A DNA stretch of 64,000 nt from contig CAMKJS010000004.1 of assembly GCA_946413245.1 (NCBI GenBank), forward strand, positions 1 to 64,000, given 5' to 3'. Source of the stretch: an uncultured Clostridia bacterium (GTDB taxonomy: Bacteria > Bacillota > Clostridia > Christensenellales > Aristaeellaceae). The translations under genes were made by a program, and so were the position numbers. Shown here in pieces: positions 35,681 to 44,229 of the stretch (the stretch's first letter is position 1; each line of letters opens with the position of its first letter). A model generated the notes under the pieces. It was not told the origin of the DNA, ran no database searches, and saw nothing but the letters and a program-made list of their open reading frames with translations.

Positions 35681-37780
35681 ATGCTTGATTCAGGAAAAAT
35701 CCGGGTTGGGCAAAGCGAAAACGGCCCGGTTTATCTGCTTCCGCAGATGGCAAACCGGCACGGCCTCATCGCCGGCGCTACAGGGACCGGGAAAACCGTT
35801 TCCCTCAAAGTGCTGGCGGAAGCGTTCTCCGATATGGGCGTCCCGGTTTTTCTCAGCGACGTCAAGAGCGATCTGAGCGGCATGGTGGATCCCGGAGTGG
35901 ACAGCGAAGCGCTGCGGAAACGGCTCACCGGCTGCGGGATCCCGCCGGAAACCTTTGTGTACAAATCCTATCCCACCGCGTTCTGGGACGTATACGGCGT
36001 GGAAGGCCATCCCATCAGGGCCACGGTGGAATCCATGGGTTCGCTGCTGCTGAGCCGGATGCTCGGGCTGAACGAGACCCAGAGCGGCGTCATGAACATT
36101 CTCTTCCGGGTGTCCCATGACATGAATCTGCCGCTGGACGATCTGCAGGATCTGAAGGCGATGCTGGCCTACATCGGCGAGCACGCGAAGGAATACACTC
36201 TGAATTACGGCAACGTGTCCATGGCCAGCGTCGGCGCCATTCAGCGGGCAGTGGCTGTGCTGGAGGATCAGGGCGGCAAAACCTTCTTCGGCACGCCGGA
36301 AGTGAAGTGTGTGGACTGGCTCAACCGCGCGGAGGACGGCCGGGGATACATCAATATCCTCTCGGCGGACCGGCTTTTCAACAACCCTCTGATGTATTCC
36401 ACCTTCCTGCTGTGGATGCTGACCCAGCTCTACGATCTCCTGCCTGAGCGTGGAGACATGGAGAAACCCGTCATCGTCTTCTTCTTCGACGAGGCGCATC
36501 TGCTGTTCAACAACTGCAGCCGCGCGCTGCTGGAGAAGATCGAGCAGGTGGTGCGCCTGATCCGCTCCAAGGGTGTCGGGGTCTACTTCATCACCCAGAG
36601 CCCCGCGGATATCCCCATGACCATCCTGGGCCAGCTGGGAAATCGGATCCAGCACGCGCTCAGGGCTTACACGCCGCTGGACCAGAAAGCGGTCCGGGTG
36701 GCAGCGCAGACGTTCCGGACGAATCCGTCCTTTGATACAGAGGAAGCCATTACGACGCTCAAAACCGGTGAGGCGCTGTTGTCTTTCCTGGATGAGCACG
36801 GGGCTCCGGGCGTGGTGCAGCGGGCCACCATTCTTCCCCCGCAGAGTTATATGGGCGCCATCTCTTTGGAGCGGCGCGCCGAGGTCATCGCTGACAGCCC
36901 CGTCCGGGGCGAGTATGAGACCGCTGTCAACGGAATCAGCGCCTATGAGAAGCTGCATCCGCAGCCGGCCTGGGCGGCGGTTCCTTCCCCCTCGACCCCT
37001 TGGCAGGTGCAGGTGAGCACCGCACAGATGAACATGGCACAGACATTTATGGTTTACGATCCCACCACCGGTCAGTATGTCCAGAAAGAAATGCCCCAGA
37101 TGACCCCCGTCCCCGAAGCCCAGCCCGTACAGCAGGTTGTTCAGGCTGTTGAAAACGCTGCGCAGCCCGTCATGCAGGCTGTCCAGCCGGTCGTGCAGGC
37201 CGTTGACAACGTCGCCCAGCCTGTGATGCAGGCCGTGCAGCCCGTCATGCAGGCTGTGGAAAACGTCGCGCAGCCGGTCGTGCAGGCCGTGCAGCCCGTC
37301 GTGCAGACAGCGCAGCAGGGCCTCCAGGGAATCATTCAGCCCGCCCAGACCGTGCCCACCATTCAGGTGCAGCCCGCGGTGCAGCAGATGCCCGTGATGG
37401 TCATGGATCCCGCCACCGGCCAGTATGTGCAGAAGCTCATGACCATGCAGCAGGATCCCAACACCGGCAACTGGGTACCCGTCGTCCAGCAGCCCCAGGT
37501 CGTCACGGATCCCAAGGTGCTGGCGGAGCAGCAGAAAGCCGCCGAAAAAGCCGCCAAGGAAGCTGCCCGGGAAGCGAAGGAGCAGGAAGCTGCTGAACGC
37601 CGCGCCAGGGCGGACGCTCTCCGCGAGGAAGCCGCTGAGCGGGCCCGGAGAAATGACTCCGTCGCGGGCCGTGTCAAGAACACCGCCATCAGCACCGCCA
37701 CCCGCCAGGTAGTCAGCTCGTTGACCAAGGGCGTCACCAAAGCCATTGACAACCTGTTCACCGGCGGCAACAAGAAGTAA
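35681..37780 (+). CDS. HerA-like ATPase (DUF853 type) with long repetitive C-terminal tail
   Basis: A 699-residue protein. Residues 1-430 match the HerA/FtsK-like DUF853 ATPases (E. coli YjgR type): Walker A GATGTGKT (32-39), FLSDVKSDLSGM, the Walker B region VIVFFFDEAHLLF (about 268) and FITQSPADIP. Residues about 440-620 are unusual: a QYVQK-containing unit occurs twice and frames heptad-like repeats of the form QPVxQAVxNxAQ, followed by an Ala/Glu/Arg coiled coil and a basic end. The role of these ATPases is unknown; DNA translocation is presumed. GGAGG precedes the ATG. Monocistronic, with its own promoter and terminator. Confidence 0.85.
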   Translation: MLDSGKIRVGQSENGPVYLLPQMANRHGLIAGATGTGKTVSLKVLAEAFSDMGVPVFLSDVKSDLSGMVDPGVDSEALRKRLTGCGIPPETFVYKSYPTAFWDVYGVEGHPIRATVESMGSLLLSRMLGLNETQSGVMNILFRVSHDMNLPLDDLQDLKAMLAYIGEHAKEYTLNYGNVSMASVGAIQRAVAVLEDQGGKTFFGTPEVKCVDWLNRAEDGRGYINILSADRLFNNPLMYSTFLLWMLTQLYDLLPERGDMEKPVIVFFFDEAHLLFNNCSRALLEKIEQVVRLIRSKGVGVYFITQSPADIPMTILGQLGNRIQHALRAYTPLDQKAVRVAAQTFRTNPSFDTEEAITTLKTGEALLSFLDEHGAPGVVQRATILPPQSYMGAISLERRAEVIADSPVRGEYETAVNGISAYEKLHPQPAWAAVPSPSTPWQVQVSTAQMNMAQTFMVYDPTTGQYVQKEMPQMTPVPEAQPVQQVVQAVENAAQPVMQAVQPVVQAVDNVAQPVMQAVQPVMQAVENVAQPVVQAVQPVVQTAQQGLQGIIQPAQTVPTIQVQPAVQQMPVMVMDPATGQYVQKLMTMQQDPNTGNWVPVVQQPQVVTDPKVLAEQQKAAEKAAKEAAREAKEQEAAERRARADALREEAAERARRNDSVAGRVKNTAISTATRQVVSSLTKGVTKAIDNLFTGGNKK

Positions 37781-37786
37781 GAAAAG

Positions 37787-37820
37787 CTCGGGAGAGGCTG
37801 GCGCCTCTCCCGAGTTTTTT
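37787..37820. terminator. Bidirectional terminator, HerA-like gene / L,D-transpeptidase
   Basis: A 12-bp stem CTCGGGAGAGGC/GCCTCTCCCGAG with TGGC loop, followed by T6; convergent genes. Confidence 0.92.
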
Positions 37821-39258
37821 ATTTTTTTATTGCTTCTTCCGCTGTCAGATGCATCGTCTCGTCATCCTCAGTGACAAAAATCTTCGTATCCTTCTCAAAA
37901 TGCGTCCACACCCACCAGGCGTTAATCCCGCCGTTCTCCTCCGTCACCCGCATATCCATCCGGATGCAGCCATGGCTCGCCTTCCGGCCCAGCTCCGCGA
38001 TCTGATCCGTAAAGATCTCCGTGTTGTTCCGCCGAAGGTAGCCCAGCTGATGGATCAGATTGGCGCCGTCGATACGCAGGGGGTAGATGTAGTTGTATCC
38101 TTCCCGGGCGAAGCCGGACATCCGGGTCCCGATCAGATACGCGCCGGAATGGGTTTCCGCTTTCGGATACCTCGGCGTCACCAGTCCTGTGGAAATCAGC
38201 ATCGTCCCGAGACGTTTCCCGTCCTCGTATACGGTCATGGTCTGCTTCCGCTTGTCCACTACCGCGCCGTAATGGCCGTGGGGGCGGATCATCCGGATCT
38301 GCTCCCGTTTCACATAGCCTTCCACATAGGCGCCGTCCTTCTGGCGCCACGCGCCGACCTTCACCCAGCCGTCCTCGCCGATTTCCAGCACCTGCAGGCC
38401 TACCGTGCGGCAGTTGCAGGTCCCGACGTCTTTGCCGTAACCCGCGTTTTTGTCGACCAGGATATGCAGTCCCTTGCCTTCTCCGCCGGTCCCCACGGCT
38501 ATCGGCGCTGTCAGCGCCTGCCAGACGGCTTCGTCGTCCTCCGGATCCTCCGGCAGCAGCGGGCCGGTCACAGCCAGCTCCGGACTCAACTCCGGTTCCG
38601 CCAGAATGGTCAGCGGATGGCTTGCTTTCACATCCGGCACGGACCAGGTATACACCGTCAGGATGTATTCCCCGGGCGGACAGTTCTGCCCGTGACCGAT
38701 CCGGCCGTTCCAGTGCACGGGGTTGGGTTCTTTGGTTCCCTCCGCGATCCGGGTCTGCCATACGATTTCCTCCGGGTTATCCGCCGGAGTCAACTCGATC
38801 GTGAAAGGATTCGCCTGGGTCAGTGTCACTTCGATCAGCAGGGTCTCTCCGCTGCCCGGACAGTATCCCCGGGAAGCGGGCAGACAGGCGACCGCCGCCG
38901 AACGGGTTTCCAGAATCCGGACGTTGTGTTCCGCTGTTTCGGTTTCACCCGAAGCGGTCTTCAGAACCGCCGTCAGCTTCACGACTCCCTTATGAATCGG
39001 TTCCCCGCCGAAGGTCACCGCCTGCCACGTCAGTTCCGTCGTTCCGGCTTCGATATTCAGCTCTGTCACGGGATTCTCCAGCTCCCGTTCACCTGCCATG
39101 GCCCGGATCGTCAGCGTACCGGGCTTTTCGCTTGTCACCGTGATCGGGTTCCGGTCATACGGCGTCACCCCGTTGCGGGTTTTCAGCTCCAGCGCCGCCG
39201 CCCTTCCCGCGGCCAGAAGCAGCACGAGAACCAGGAGCCATCCGATCCGGATCTTCAC
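37819..39258 (-). CDS. Secreted L,D-transpeptidase (YkuD domain)
   Basis: A 479-residue exported enzyme that probably makes 3-3 peptidoglycan cross-links or attaches wall proteins. It has a signal peptide (IGWLLVLVLLLAAGRAAA), Ig/FlgD-like beta domains (about 30-220), an SH3-like segment near 250-310 and a C-terminal YkuD domain with IHQLGYL and the catalytic SHGCIRMDM. Start is GTG at 39258 after GGAGAGAGG. Its leader consists of the three tandem two-hairpin modules that separate it from glpK. Confidence 0.92.
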   Translation of the reverse strand: MKIRIGWLLVLVLLLAAGRAAALELKTRNGVTPYDRNPITVTSEKPGTLTIRAMAGERELENPVTELNIEAGTTELTWQAVTFGGEPIHKGVVKLTAVLKTASGETETAEHNVRILETRSAAVACLPASRGYCPGSGETLLIEVTLTQANPFTIELTPADNPEEIVWQTRIAEGTKEPNPVHWNGRIGHGQNCPPGEYILTVYTWSVPDVKASHPLTILAEPELSPELAVTGPLLPEDPEDDEAVWQALTAPIAVGTGGEGKGLHILVDKNAGYGKDVGTCNCRTVGLQVLEIGEDGWVKVGAWRQKDGAYVEGYVKREQIRMIRPHGHYGAVVDKRKQTMTVYEDGKRLGTMLISTGLVTPRYPKAETHSGAYLIGTRMSGFAREGYNYIYPLRIDGANLIHQLGYLRRNNTEIFTDQIAELGRKASHGCIRMDMRVTEENGGINAWWVWTHFEKDTKIFVTEDDETMHLTAEEAIKK

Positions 39259-39276
39259 AGGTTACCTCTCTCCCTC

Positions 39277-39585
39277 CGCAATCTCAATAGTCGCAACTCT
39301 GCACTGCAGAGATTGCTCCTTTTCGATTGACCTCACCTCTGACGAAACTTCTGCCACAGGCAGTCGTCAGAGGTTCGCCCGCAATCTCAATAGTCGCAAC
39401 TCTGCACCGCAGAGATTGCTCCTTTTCGATTGACCTCACCTCTGACGAAACTTCTGCCACAGGCAGTCGTCAGAGGTTCGCCCGCAACCTCAATCGTCGC
39501 GACTCCACACTGTGGAGCTCGCTCGTTTCGGTTGAGCTCAAGCCTGACGAAATTTCAGACACTGTCTGTCGTCAGGCTTGAGCCC
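39277..39585 (-). repeat. Three tandem 103-bp two-hairpin modules
   Basis: Exact 103-base period: 39277-39379, 39380-39482, 39483-39585. Copies 1 and 2 differ by one base. Copy 3 differs at many places, mostly as matching changes on both sides of stems: CTCTGC-ACT-GCAGAG becomes CTCCAC-ACT-GTGGAG, CCTCTGACGA/TCGTCAGAGG becomes AGCCTGACGA/TCGTCAGGCT, and CTGCC/GGCAG becomes CAGAC/GTCTG. The 313-base gap between glpK and the transpeptidase gene is almost entirely these repeats; the distal end overlaps the glpK stop codon. Confidence 0.9.
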
Positions 39586-41062
39586 ATTTCAATGACCTCT
39601 CCACCGCACGGTGCCAGCCGTCCAGCTGGAGCCTGCGGGTTGCCTCATCCATCCGCGGGGCAAACTCCAGATCCTGCTTCCACACCGCCGCGGTTTCCTC
39701 CAGACTGCCGTATACGCCCGCGCCGAGCCCGGCCAGCAAAGCCGCGCCCAGGGCGGTCGTTTCCAGCACCCGGGGCCGCACCACGGGAATTCCGCTGATA
39801 TCCGCCTGGAACTGCATCAGGAAGCCGTTGGCGCTGGCGCCGCCGTCCACCTGCAGATGCTCCGGAGCGCTGCCGCTGTCCCGGATCATGGCTTCCATCA
39901 GATCCGCGCTCTGATACGCGATCGCTTCCAGCGCCGCCCGCACGATATGGGCCCGTCCGGTGCCCCGGGTCATGCCCACCAGGGTTCCCCGGCTGTACAT
40001 ATCCCACCATGGAGCGCCCAGTCCTGTAAAGGCCGGCACCAGATAAACCCCGCCCGTCCCGTTTACCGACTGGGCAATGGCCTCCGTTTCCGCCGCGTGG
40101 GTAATCATTTTCAACTCGTCCCGCAGCCACTGAATCGTCGCCCCGCCCATGAATACGCTGCCTTCCAGGGCGTAGGTGGGCTTTCCGCCGATGCGCCAGG
40201 CCATAGTGGTCAGCAGGCCGTTCCGGCTGCGTACCGGCGTGTCTCCGGTATTCATCAGCATAAAGCAGCCGGTGCCGTAGGTATTCTTCACGTCGCCGAC
40301 CTTCATGCAGGCCTGGCCGAAGAGGCTCGCGTGCTGGTCTCCCGCCATGGCAGTCACCGGGATCGCCCGCCCGAGAATCGCGGGATCCAGCAGCCCGATG
40401 GGTCCCGCTGTATCGATCACCCGTGGCAGGCAGGCCTTGGAAATCTCCAGCAGCTTCAGAAGATCGTCGTCCCAGTCCTGCTTTTCCAGATTGAACAGCA
40501 TGGTCCGTCCGGCATTGGTGGCGTCCGTCACGTGCGGCCGGCCCTCCAGCAGGTTCCAGCAGAGGAAGCTGTCCACCGTACCGAAACACAGATCTCCGCG
40601 CTCCGCTTTCTCATGCAGATTGTAGTAATCCAGCAGCCACTTCAGCTTTGTGCCGGAGAAATAAGCGTCCGGAACCAGGCCGGTTTTCTCCCGGATCATA
40701 TCCCCGCATCCGTCCTTCACCAGCCGGTCCACGATCTGGGAAGTTCTGCGGCACTGCCACACGATGGCGTTGCCCACGCATTCCCCGGTTTTCCGGTCCC
40801 ACAGGAACGTGGTTTCGCGCTGGTTGGTAATACCGATCGCCTCGATGTCCGCCGGACTGACGCCGCTCAGGCGCACCGCTTCCTTCAGGGCGCTGACCTG
40901 GGAATCCAGAATATCCCGGGGATCATGCTCCACCCAGCCTGGCTTCGGATAATGCTGCGGAAACTCTTCCGCCCAGGAGGAAATCACCTGTCCTTCCGTG
41001 GAAAAAACCACCGCACGGGAGCTCGTGGTTCCCTGATCCAGCGCTACCAGAACCTTCGCCAT
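39572..41062 (-). CDS. glpK: Glycerol kinase
   Basis: GlpK phosphorylates glycerol to glycerol 3-phosphate. The 496-residue protein has the FGGY-kinase motifs: N-terminal ALDQGTTSSRAVVF, ITNQRETTFLWDR, the FGGY signature-type sequence MAGDQHASLFGQAC, GTGCFMLMNTG, and C-terminal QVDGGASANGFLMQFQADI. Length is normal. The last three codons and the TGA lie inside a structured repeat module. It follows the membrane beta-propeller gene by 17 bases, an unexpected operon partner; no glpF or glpD is near. Confidence 0.96.
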   Translation of the reverse strand: MAKVLVALDQGTTSSRAVVFSTEGQVISSWAEEFPQHYPKPGWVEHDPRDILDSQVSALKEAVRLSGVSPADIEAIGITNQRETTFLWDRKTGECVGNAIVWQCRRTSQIVDRLVKDGCGDMIREKTGLVPDAYFSGTKLKWLLDYYNLHEKAERGDLCFGTVDSFLCWNLLEGRPHVTDATNAGRTMLFNLEKQDWDDDLLKLLEISKACLPRVIDTAGPIGLLDPAILGRAIPVTAMAGDQHASLFGQACMKVGDVKNTYGTGCFMLMNTGDTPVRSRNGLLTTMAWRIGGKPTYALEGSVFMGGATIQWLRDELKMITHAAETEAIAQSVNGTGGVYLVPAFTGLGAPWWDMYSRGTLVGMTRGTGRAHIVRAALEAIAYQSADLMEAMIRDSGSAPEHLQVDGGASANGFLMQFQADISGIPVVRPRVLETTALGAALLAGLGAGVYGSLEETAAVWKQDLEFAPRMDEATRRLQLDGWHRAVERSLKWAQA

Positions 41063-41079
41063 GATCGTTCTCCCTTTCT

Positions 41080-43929
41080 TTACTGAATCCTGATTCCGTA
41101 GATATGGGACGTTCCTTTGCCGGTGGTTCCGATCACCAGCATATTGTTGTACACTGCGGGCGACGCCTCGATCTCCCCGTCAATCTTCAGGCTGTTGACG
41201 ACCGTCCCCGTTTCCCCTTCCATCAGGGTCAGCGTTCCGTCCGCGGCGCACTGGATAATCCATCCCTGCCCTGTCTTGTCATACACAGCCACCGGGCTGG
41301 ATACACATTCCTTTTCCATGCCGAACGCCCACTGCACCTTGCCTGTTTCCTTATCCAGCGCGATCAGCGCGGATTTTTCCCCTCCGCTGAGGCCCAGCTG
41401 CATACGCCCTTCCTCGCTGAGCCCGGTTACCGTATAGTATACCAGGTCATCCAGCTGATTCCGGCCGACCACCGGTGAGGCAAACACGCCGACGGCTTCC
41501 TTTGTCTTCTTGTCCTTCTCCACGGGAATTTCACAGCACCAGAGCTCCACCCCGCTCAGGGCGTTGTACCGCCGGATCATGGCGTTCCCCTTTTTCCGGT
41601 TGCTCAGCAGATTCGCCGTGTACAGGCACAGCCCGCTGTTTTCCTCCACCAGCTCCAGAGCCGGGGTGGATTCCACCGCGTCCCCGGTATCGACTGCCCA
41701 CACCGCCTTCAGCGTGTTGGTATCCACGCAGCGCAGCGCTCCGGACATATCCGCCAGGTAAACGTAACAGTCGTACATGGCGATGGAAGCTTCCACCGCC
41801 GTCTGCGCGGCGTTCTTCGCGGTCTTGGCCTTGCTGGCCAGCACCACAGAGCTCAGACTCTGGCTGTACAGCCCCAGTTTATAGTCGAAGCTGCTGCCCA
41901 GATTGATCAGATACAGCAGTCCGTTGGTTCCCGCGGTGATCATGGTGTCGCTGGTCCGGTCGATCAGGGCCGACGTCTCGAAGGAGCCGATATCGTTGAG
42001 GCCCCGGTGCATTTTCCCATCCAGCCCGTCAATCAGGCTCAGTTCTTTCTGATTGTACAGGTTATACTGCCGAAGCCCGATCTTGCCCGTCTTCACCTTC
42101 ATCTTCCGGGCAAACTGTCCTACGCTCATGTACGGCGCTGCGCCGGGATGCACGCTGGGCGTTCCCTTCAGCGGATAGCCCAGGCGAATACTGTTCCGGG
42201 TGCGTGAACCGTCCTCCAGATCCAGGAAGTAGATATTTCCGTCTATACCGGCGATGATGACTTCCTTCAGGCCGGTTTTTTCATTCTTCCCTTCTTCCAG
42301 CGGGCTCTTTTCCCGCACTTCCTTGCTCCACAGCACAATGGCCGGCTGCCCTGTCCAGCCGATGCCGTAATACGTCTGCTTGGTTCCGCGGACGCTGGAA
42401 GCATCCGCCTGCCACTCCTTCTTCAGCTCCGTCGGGTTGTCCACCGTGCCGACGGCCGCGTTCTGGCGGAAGGCGTCCGTCCGGAAGGTCAGAATTCCCA
42501 TCCGCGGGTCCCGGGCATACTCCCCGCCCACCGGCATGTGAATCAGTTCCTTCGCCGGGCGGCTGTACTCCTTCACGACTTTGGATCCGCTGTATACGGT
42601 GCCGGCAGCCATCAGGGAAGGATCGGCGCTGAGCGCCGCTTCCGCCGTCAGCTTCGGCTCCTCCGTCGGTTCCGGGGTCGCGGTTGGCTCTTCCGTGGGC
42701 TCTTCCGTCGGTTCCGGAGTGGGCTCCGGCGTCGGTTCCGGCGTCGGCGTCGGCGCTTCCGTGGGTTCTTCCGTCGGTTCCTCCGTCGGCTCCTCCGTGG
42801 GTTCCGGCGTCGTCTCAATCAGCTGGGCGATCCCGTTTTCCGGGATCTCCGGCTCCGGTGTCACCTGCACGGGGGTATAATTGAAGGTACGGCGGATTCC
42901 CGTTCCCTGCCAGACGTTGTTCTCCTTCACCTGCAGTTCCACTTCTCCCTGCAGGCCTTCCTCCTCCACCACCGTCAGAATCCAGTAGGTCTCTGTCTCG
43001 TTATCCGTGAAGCTGACCGTGGTCTTTACCGCTTCGTCCTTCTCGGTCATCCCCGGGGTATCGTCCTTTTTCAGGCGCACCGCGCTTACGCTTCTGCTCG
43101 TCGTCAGCGTCACGGTCGGCGTCGCGGTTCCGCTGTCGTTCAGCACGACCACATCCCACACCGTGTTCGGCGCCGCGGTAGGAGCTTCCGTCGCCTCCGG
43201 CTCGGTTTCGTGTTCCAGGGGCAGTATAGCTGCCAGCTCCTCCGCGGTCTTCTTCGCCTGCTGCCGGATATTGTTGTCCCCGGGCAGCAGCATCACCACG
43301 GCCATGGCGATGCCCAGCAGGCACAGCAATACCGCCGGTATCCGCACCCAGAGCCGGGCCTTGCGGGGCGCCGGCGCGGCCATATCCGAGGTAAAGTCAG
43401 TCCATTCCTCCACGTCCCGGGACCGGGGCTGCATCCGGACCATGGTCGGCTCCGAAACCATCCGCCCCGGTTCGACGGCCGTCACGCGTTCACTGACGCG
43501 GCTGGCTTCGTCCATCCTTCCGCCCGGATACCCGACCCGCAGGGAAGACGGCTGTACAGGCCGCGATTCCATCCGCATGGAGGAAGGCGCCGCAGGCCGG
43601 GGTTCCGCTTTCATGGGACGGCGAACCTTCGCGAGCATGGAGTTTTCATATCCTTCGAAGCTGGAAGCTCCCGCAGGCCGGGAAGGCTCACTTCTGTACA
43701 GGGGATCTCCGGATCTCACAGGCTCGCTCTTGTACCGGGCGTCCGCCGGTCGCGCCGGTTCGCTTTTATACCGGACGTCCGCGGACCGCACCGGTTCACT
43801 CTTGATTCCGGCGTCTTCGGGCTGCGCCGCCTCGCTCCGGTAACGGATGGACCTCCGCCGCCGTTCCGGCCGCACCGGCTGGTTTTCCCGGGTCGCTGCC
43901 ATATCCTGTTCAAAGGGTCCCTTATCCAT
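41080..43929 (-). CDS. Membrane-anchored PQQ-type beta-propeller protein with Pro-Thr-Glu spacer
   Basis: A 949-residue bitopic protein. The cytoplasmic N-terminus (1-190) is basic and contains four to five copies of a short repeat built on YKSEP-R. One membrane span follows (about 193-215), then a beta domain, a low-complexity PTPEPTEEP spacer (about 375-435), and a large extracellular part (440-949) with repeated beta-propeller blades (IAGIDGNIYFLDLEDGS, ALIALDKETGKVQWAF, IIQCAADGTLTLMEGETG), as in BamB-like or PQQ-repeat proteins. No catalytic site is recognised. It may sense or scaffold at the wall. AAGGAG precedes the ATG; glpK is the next gene. Confidence 0.8.
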   Translation of the reverse strand: MDKGPFEQDMAATRENQPVRPERRRRSIRYRSEAAQPEDAGIKSEPVRSADVRYKSEPARPADARYKSEPVRSGDPLYRSEPSRPAGASSFEGYENSMLAKVRRPMKAEPRPAAPSSMRMESRPVQPSSLRVGYPGGRMDEASRVSERVTAVEPGRMVSEPTMVRMQPRSRDVEEWTDFTSDMAAPAPRKARLWVRIPAVLLCLLGIAMAVVMLLPGDNNIRQQAKKTAEELAAILPLEHETEPEATEAPTAAPNTVWDVVVLNDSGTATPTVTLTTSRSVSAVRLKKDDTPGMTEKDEAVKTTVSFTDNETETYWILTVVEEEGLQGEVELQVKENNVWQGTGIRRTFNYTPVQVTPEPEIPENGIAQLIETTPEPTEEPTEEPTEEPTEAPTPTPEPTPEPTPEPTEEPTEEPTATPEPTEEPKLTAEAALSADPSLMAAGTVYSGSKVVKEYSRPAKELIHMPVGGEYARDPRMGILTFRTDAFRQNAAVGTVDNPTELKKEWQADASSVRGTKQTYYGIGWTGQPAIVLWSKEVREKSPLEEGKNEKTGLKEVIIAGIDGNIYFLDLEDGSRTRNSIRLGYPLKGTPSVHPGAAPYMSVGQFARKMKVKTGKIGLRQYNLYNQKELSLIDGLDGKMHRGLNDIGSFETSALIDRTSDTMITAGTNGLLYLINLGSSFDYKLGLYSQSLSSVVLASKAKTAKNAAQTAVEASIAMYDCYVYLADMSGALRCVDTNTLKAVWAVDTGDAVESTPALELVEENSGLCLYTANLLSNRKKGNAMIRRYNALSGVELWCCEIPVEKDKKTKEAVGVFASPVVGRNQLDDLVYYTVTGLSEEGRMQLGLSGGEKSALIALDKETGKVQWAFGMEKECVSSPVAVYDKTGQGWIIQCAADGTLTLMEGETGTVVNSLKIDGEIEASPAVYNNMLVIGTTGKGTSHIYGIRIQ

Positions 43930-44012
43930 TCATGTGTCTCCTTTTACGAGCAGTTGCTCCCCCGTATTATATCCTATTCTCCTTCCTCTCACAAGACCCC
44001 GGGAATCTCCAT

Positions 44013-44139
44013 ATCCCCTCATCCGGCTAAGCCGGCAGCTCCCCTTGCAACAAAGGGAGCCTTTTTAACTGCCTTCATCTCATAAGCAAAGGTCTCCTCT
44101 TGATGCAAGGAGAGGTGGCCTGCAAGGCCGGAGGGGATT
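44013..44139. repeat. MITE-like imperfect palindromic intergenic element
   Basis: A 127-base element with outer inverted ends ATCCCCTC-AT-CCGGC / GCCGGAGGGGAT and internal hairpins (CCGGCTAAGCCGG, CTCCCCTTG-type arms). It has the look of the abundant non-autonomous palindromes of gut Firmicutes. It lies in the 300-base gap before the PflX-like gene. Confidence 0.6.
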
Positions 44140-44146
44140 ATCACGC

Positions 44147-44188
44147 TTCACTCTTCACTCTCCACTCTTCACTCTTAACTCTTAACCT
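44147..44188. repeat. Heptanucleotide array TTCACTC, copy 2
   Basis: Six consecutive 7-base units (TTCACTC, TTCACTC, TCCACTC, TTCACTC, TTAACTC, then TTAACCT), the complement of the GAGTGRA unit at 10155. Confidence 0.8.
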
Positions 44189-44196
44189 GTTATAAT
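44168..44196 (+). promoter_or_regulatory. PflX promoter with its -35 inside the heptamer array
   Basis: TTCACT (44168-44173), 17-base spacer, TATAAT (44191-44196), 33 bases before the gene. The -35 hexamer is part of a repeat unit, so loss or gain of a 7-base unit would shift the promoter. Confidence 0.5.
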
Positions 44197-44229
44197 ACTC
44201 CCACAGCATTAACTGAAAGGAGTGCTCCC

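Noticed and set aside
39098-39798. Plus-strand open frames across the three modules encoding near-identical short peptides
   Set aside because: They arise from the 103-base repeats and the reverse of ldt/glpK; no ribosome sites and no family resemblance.
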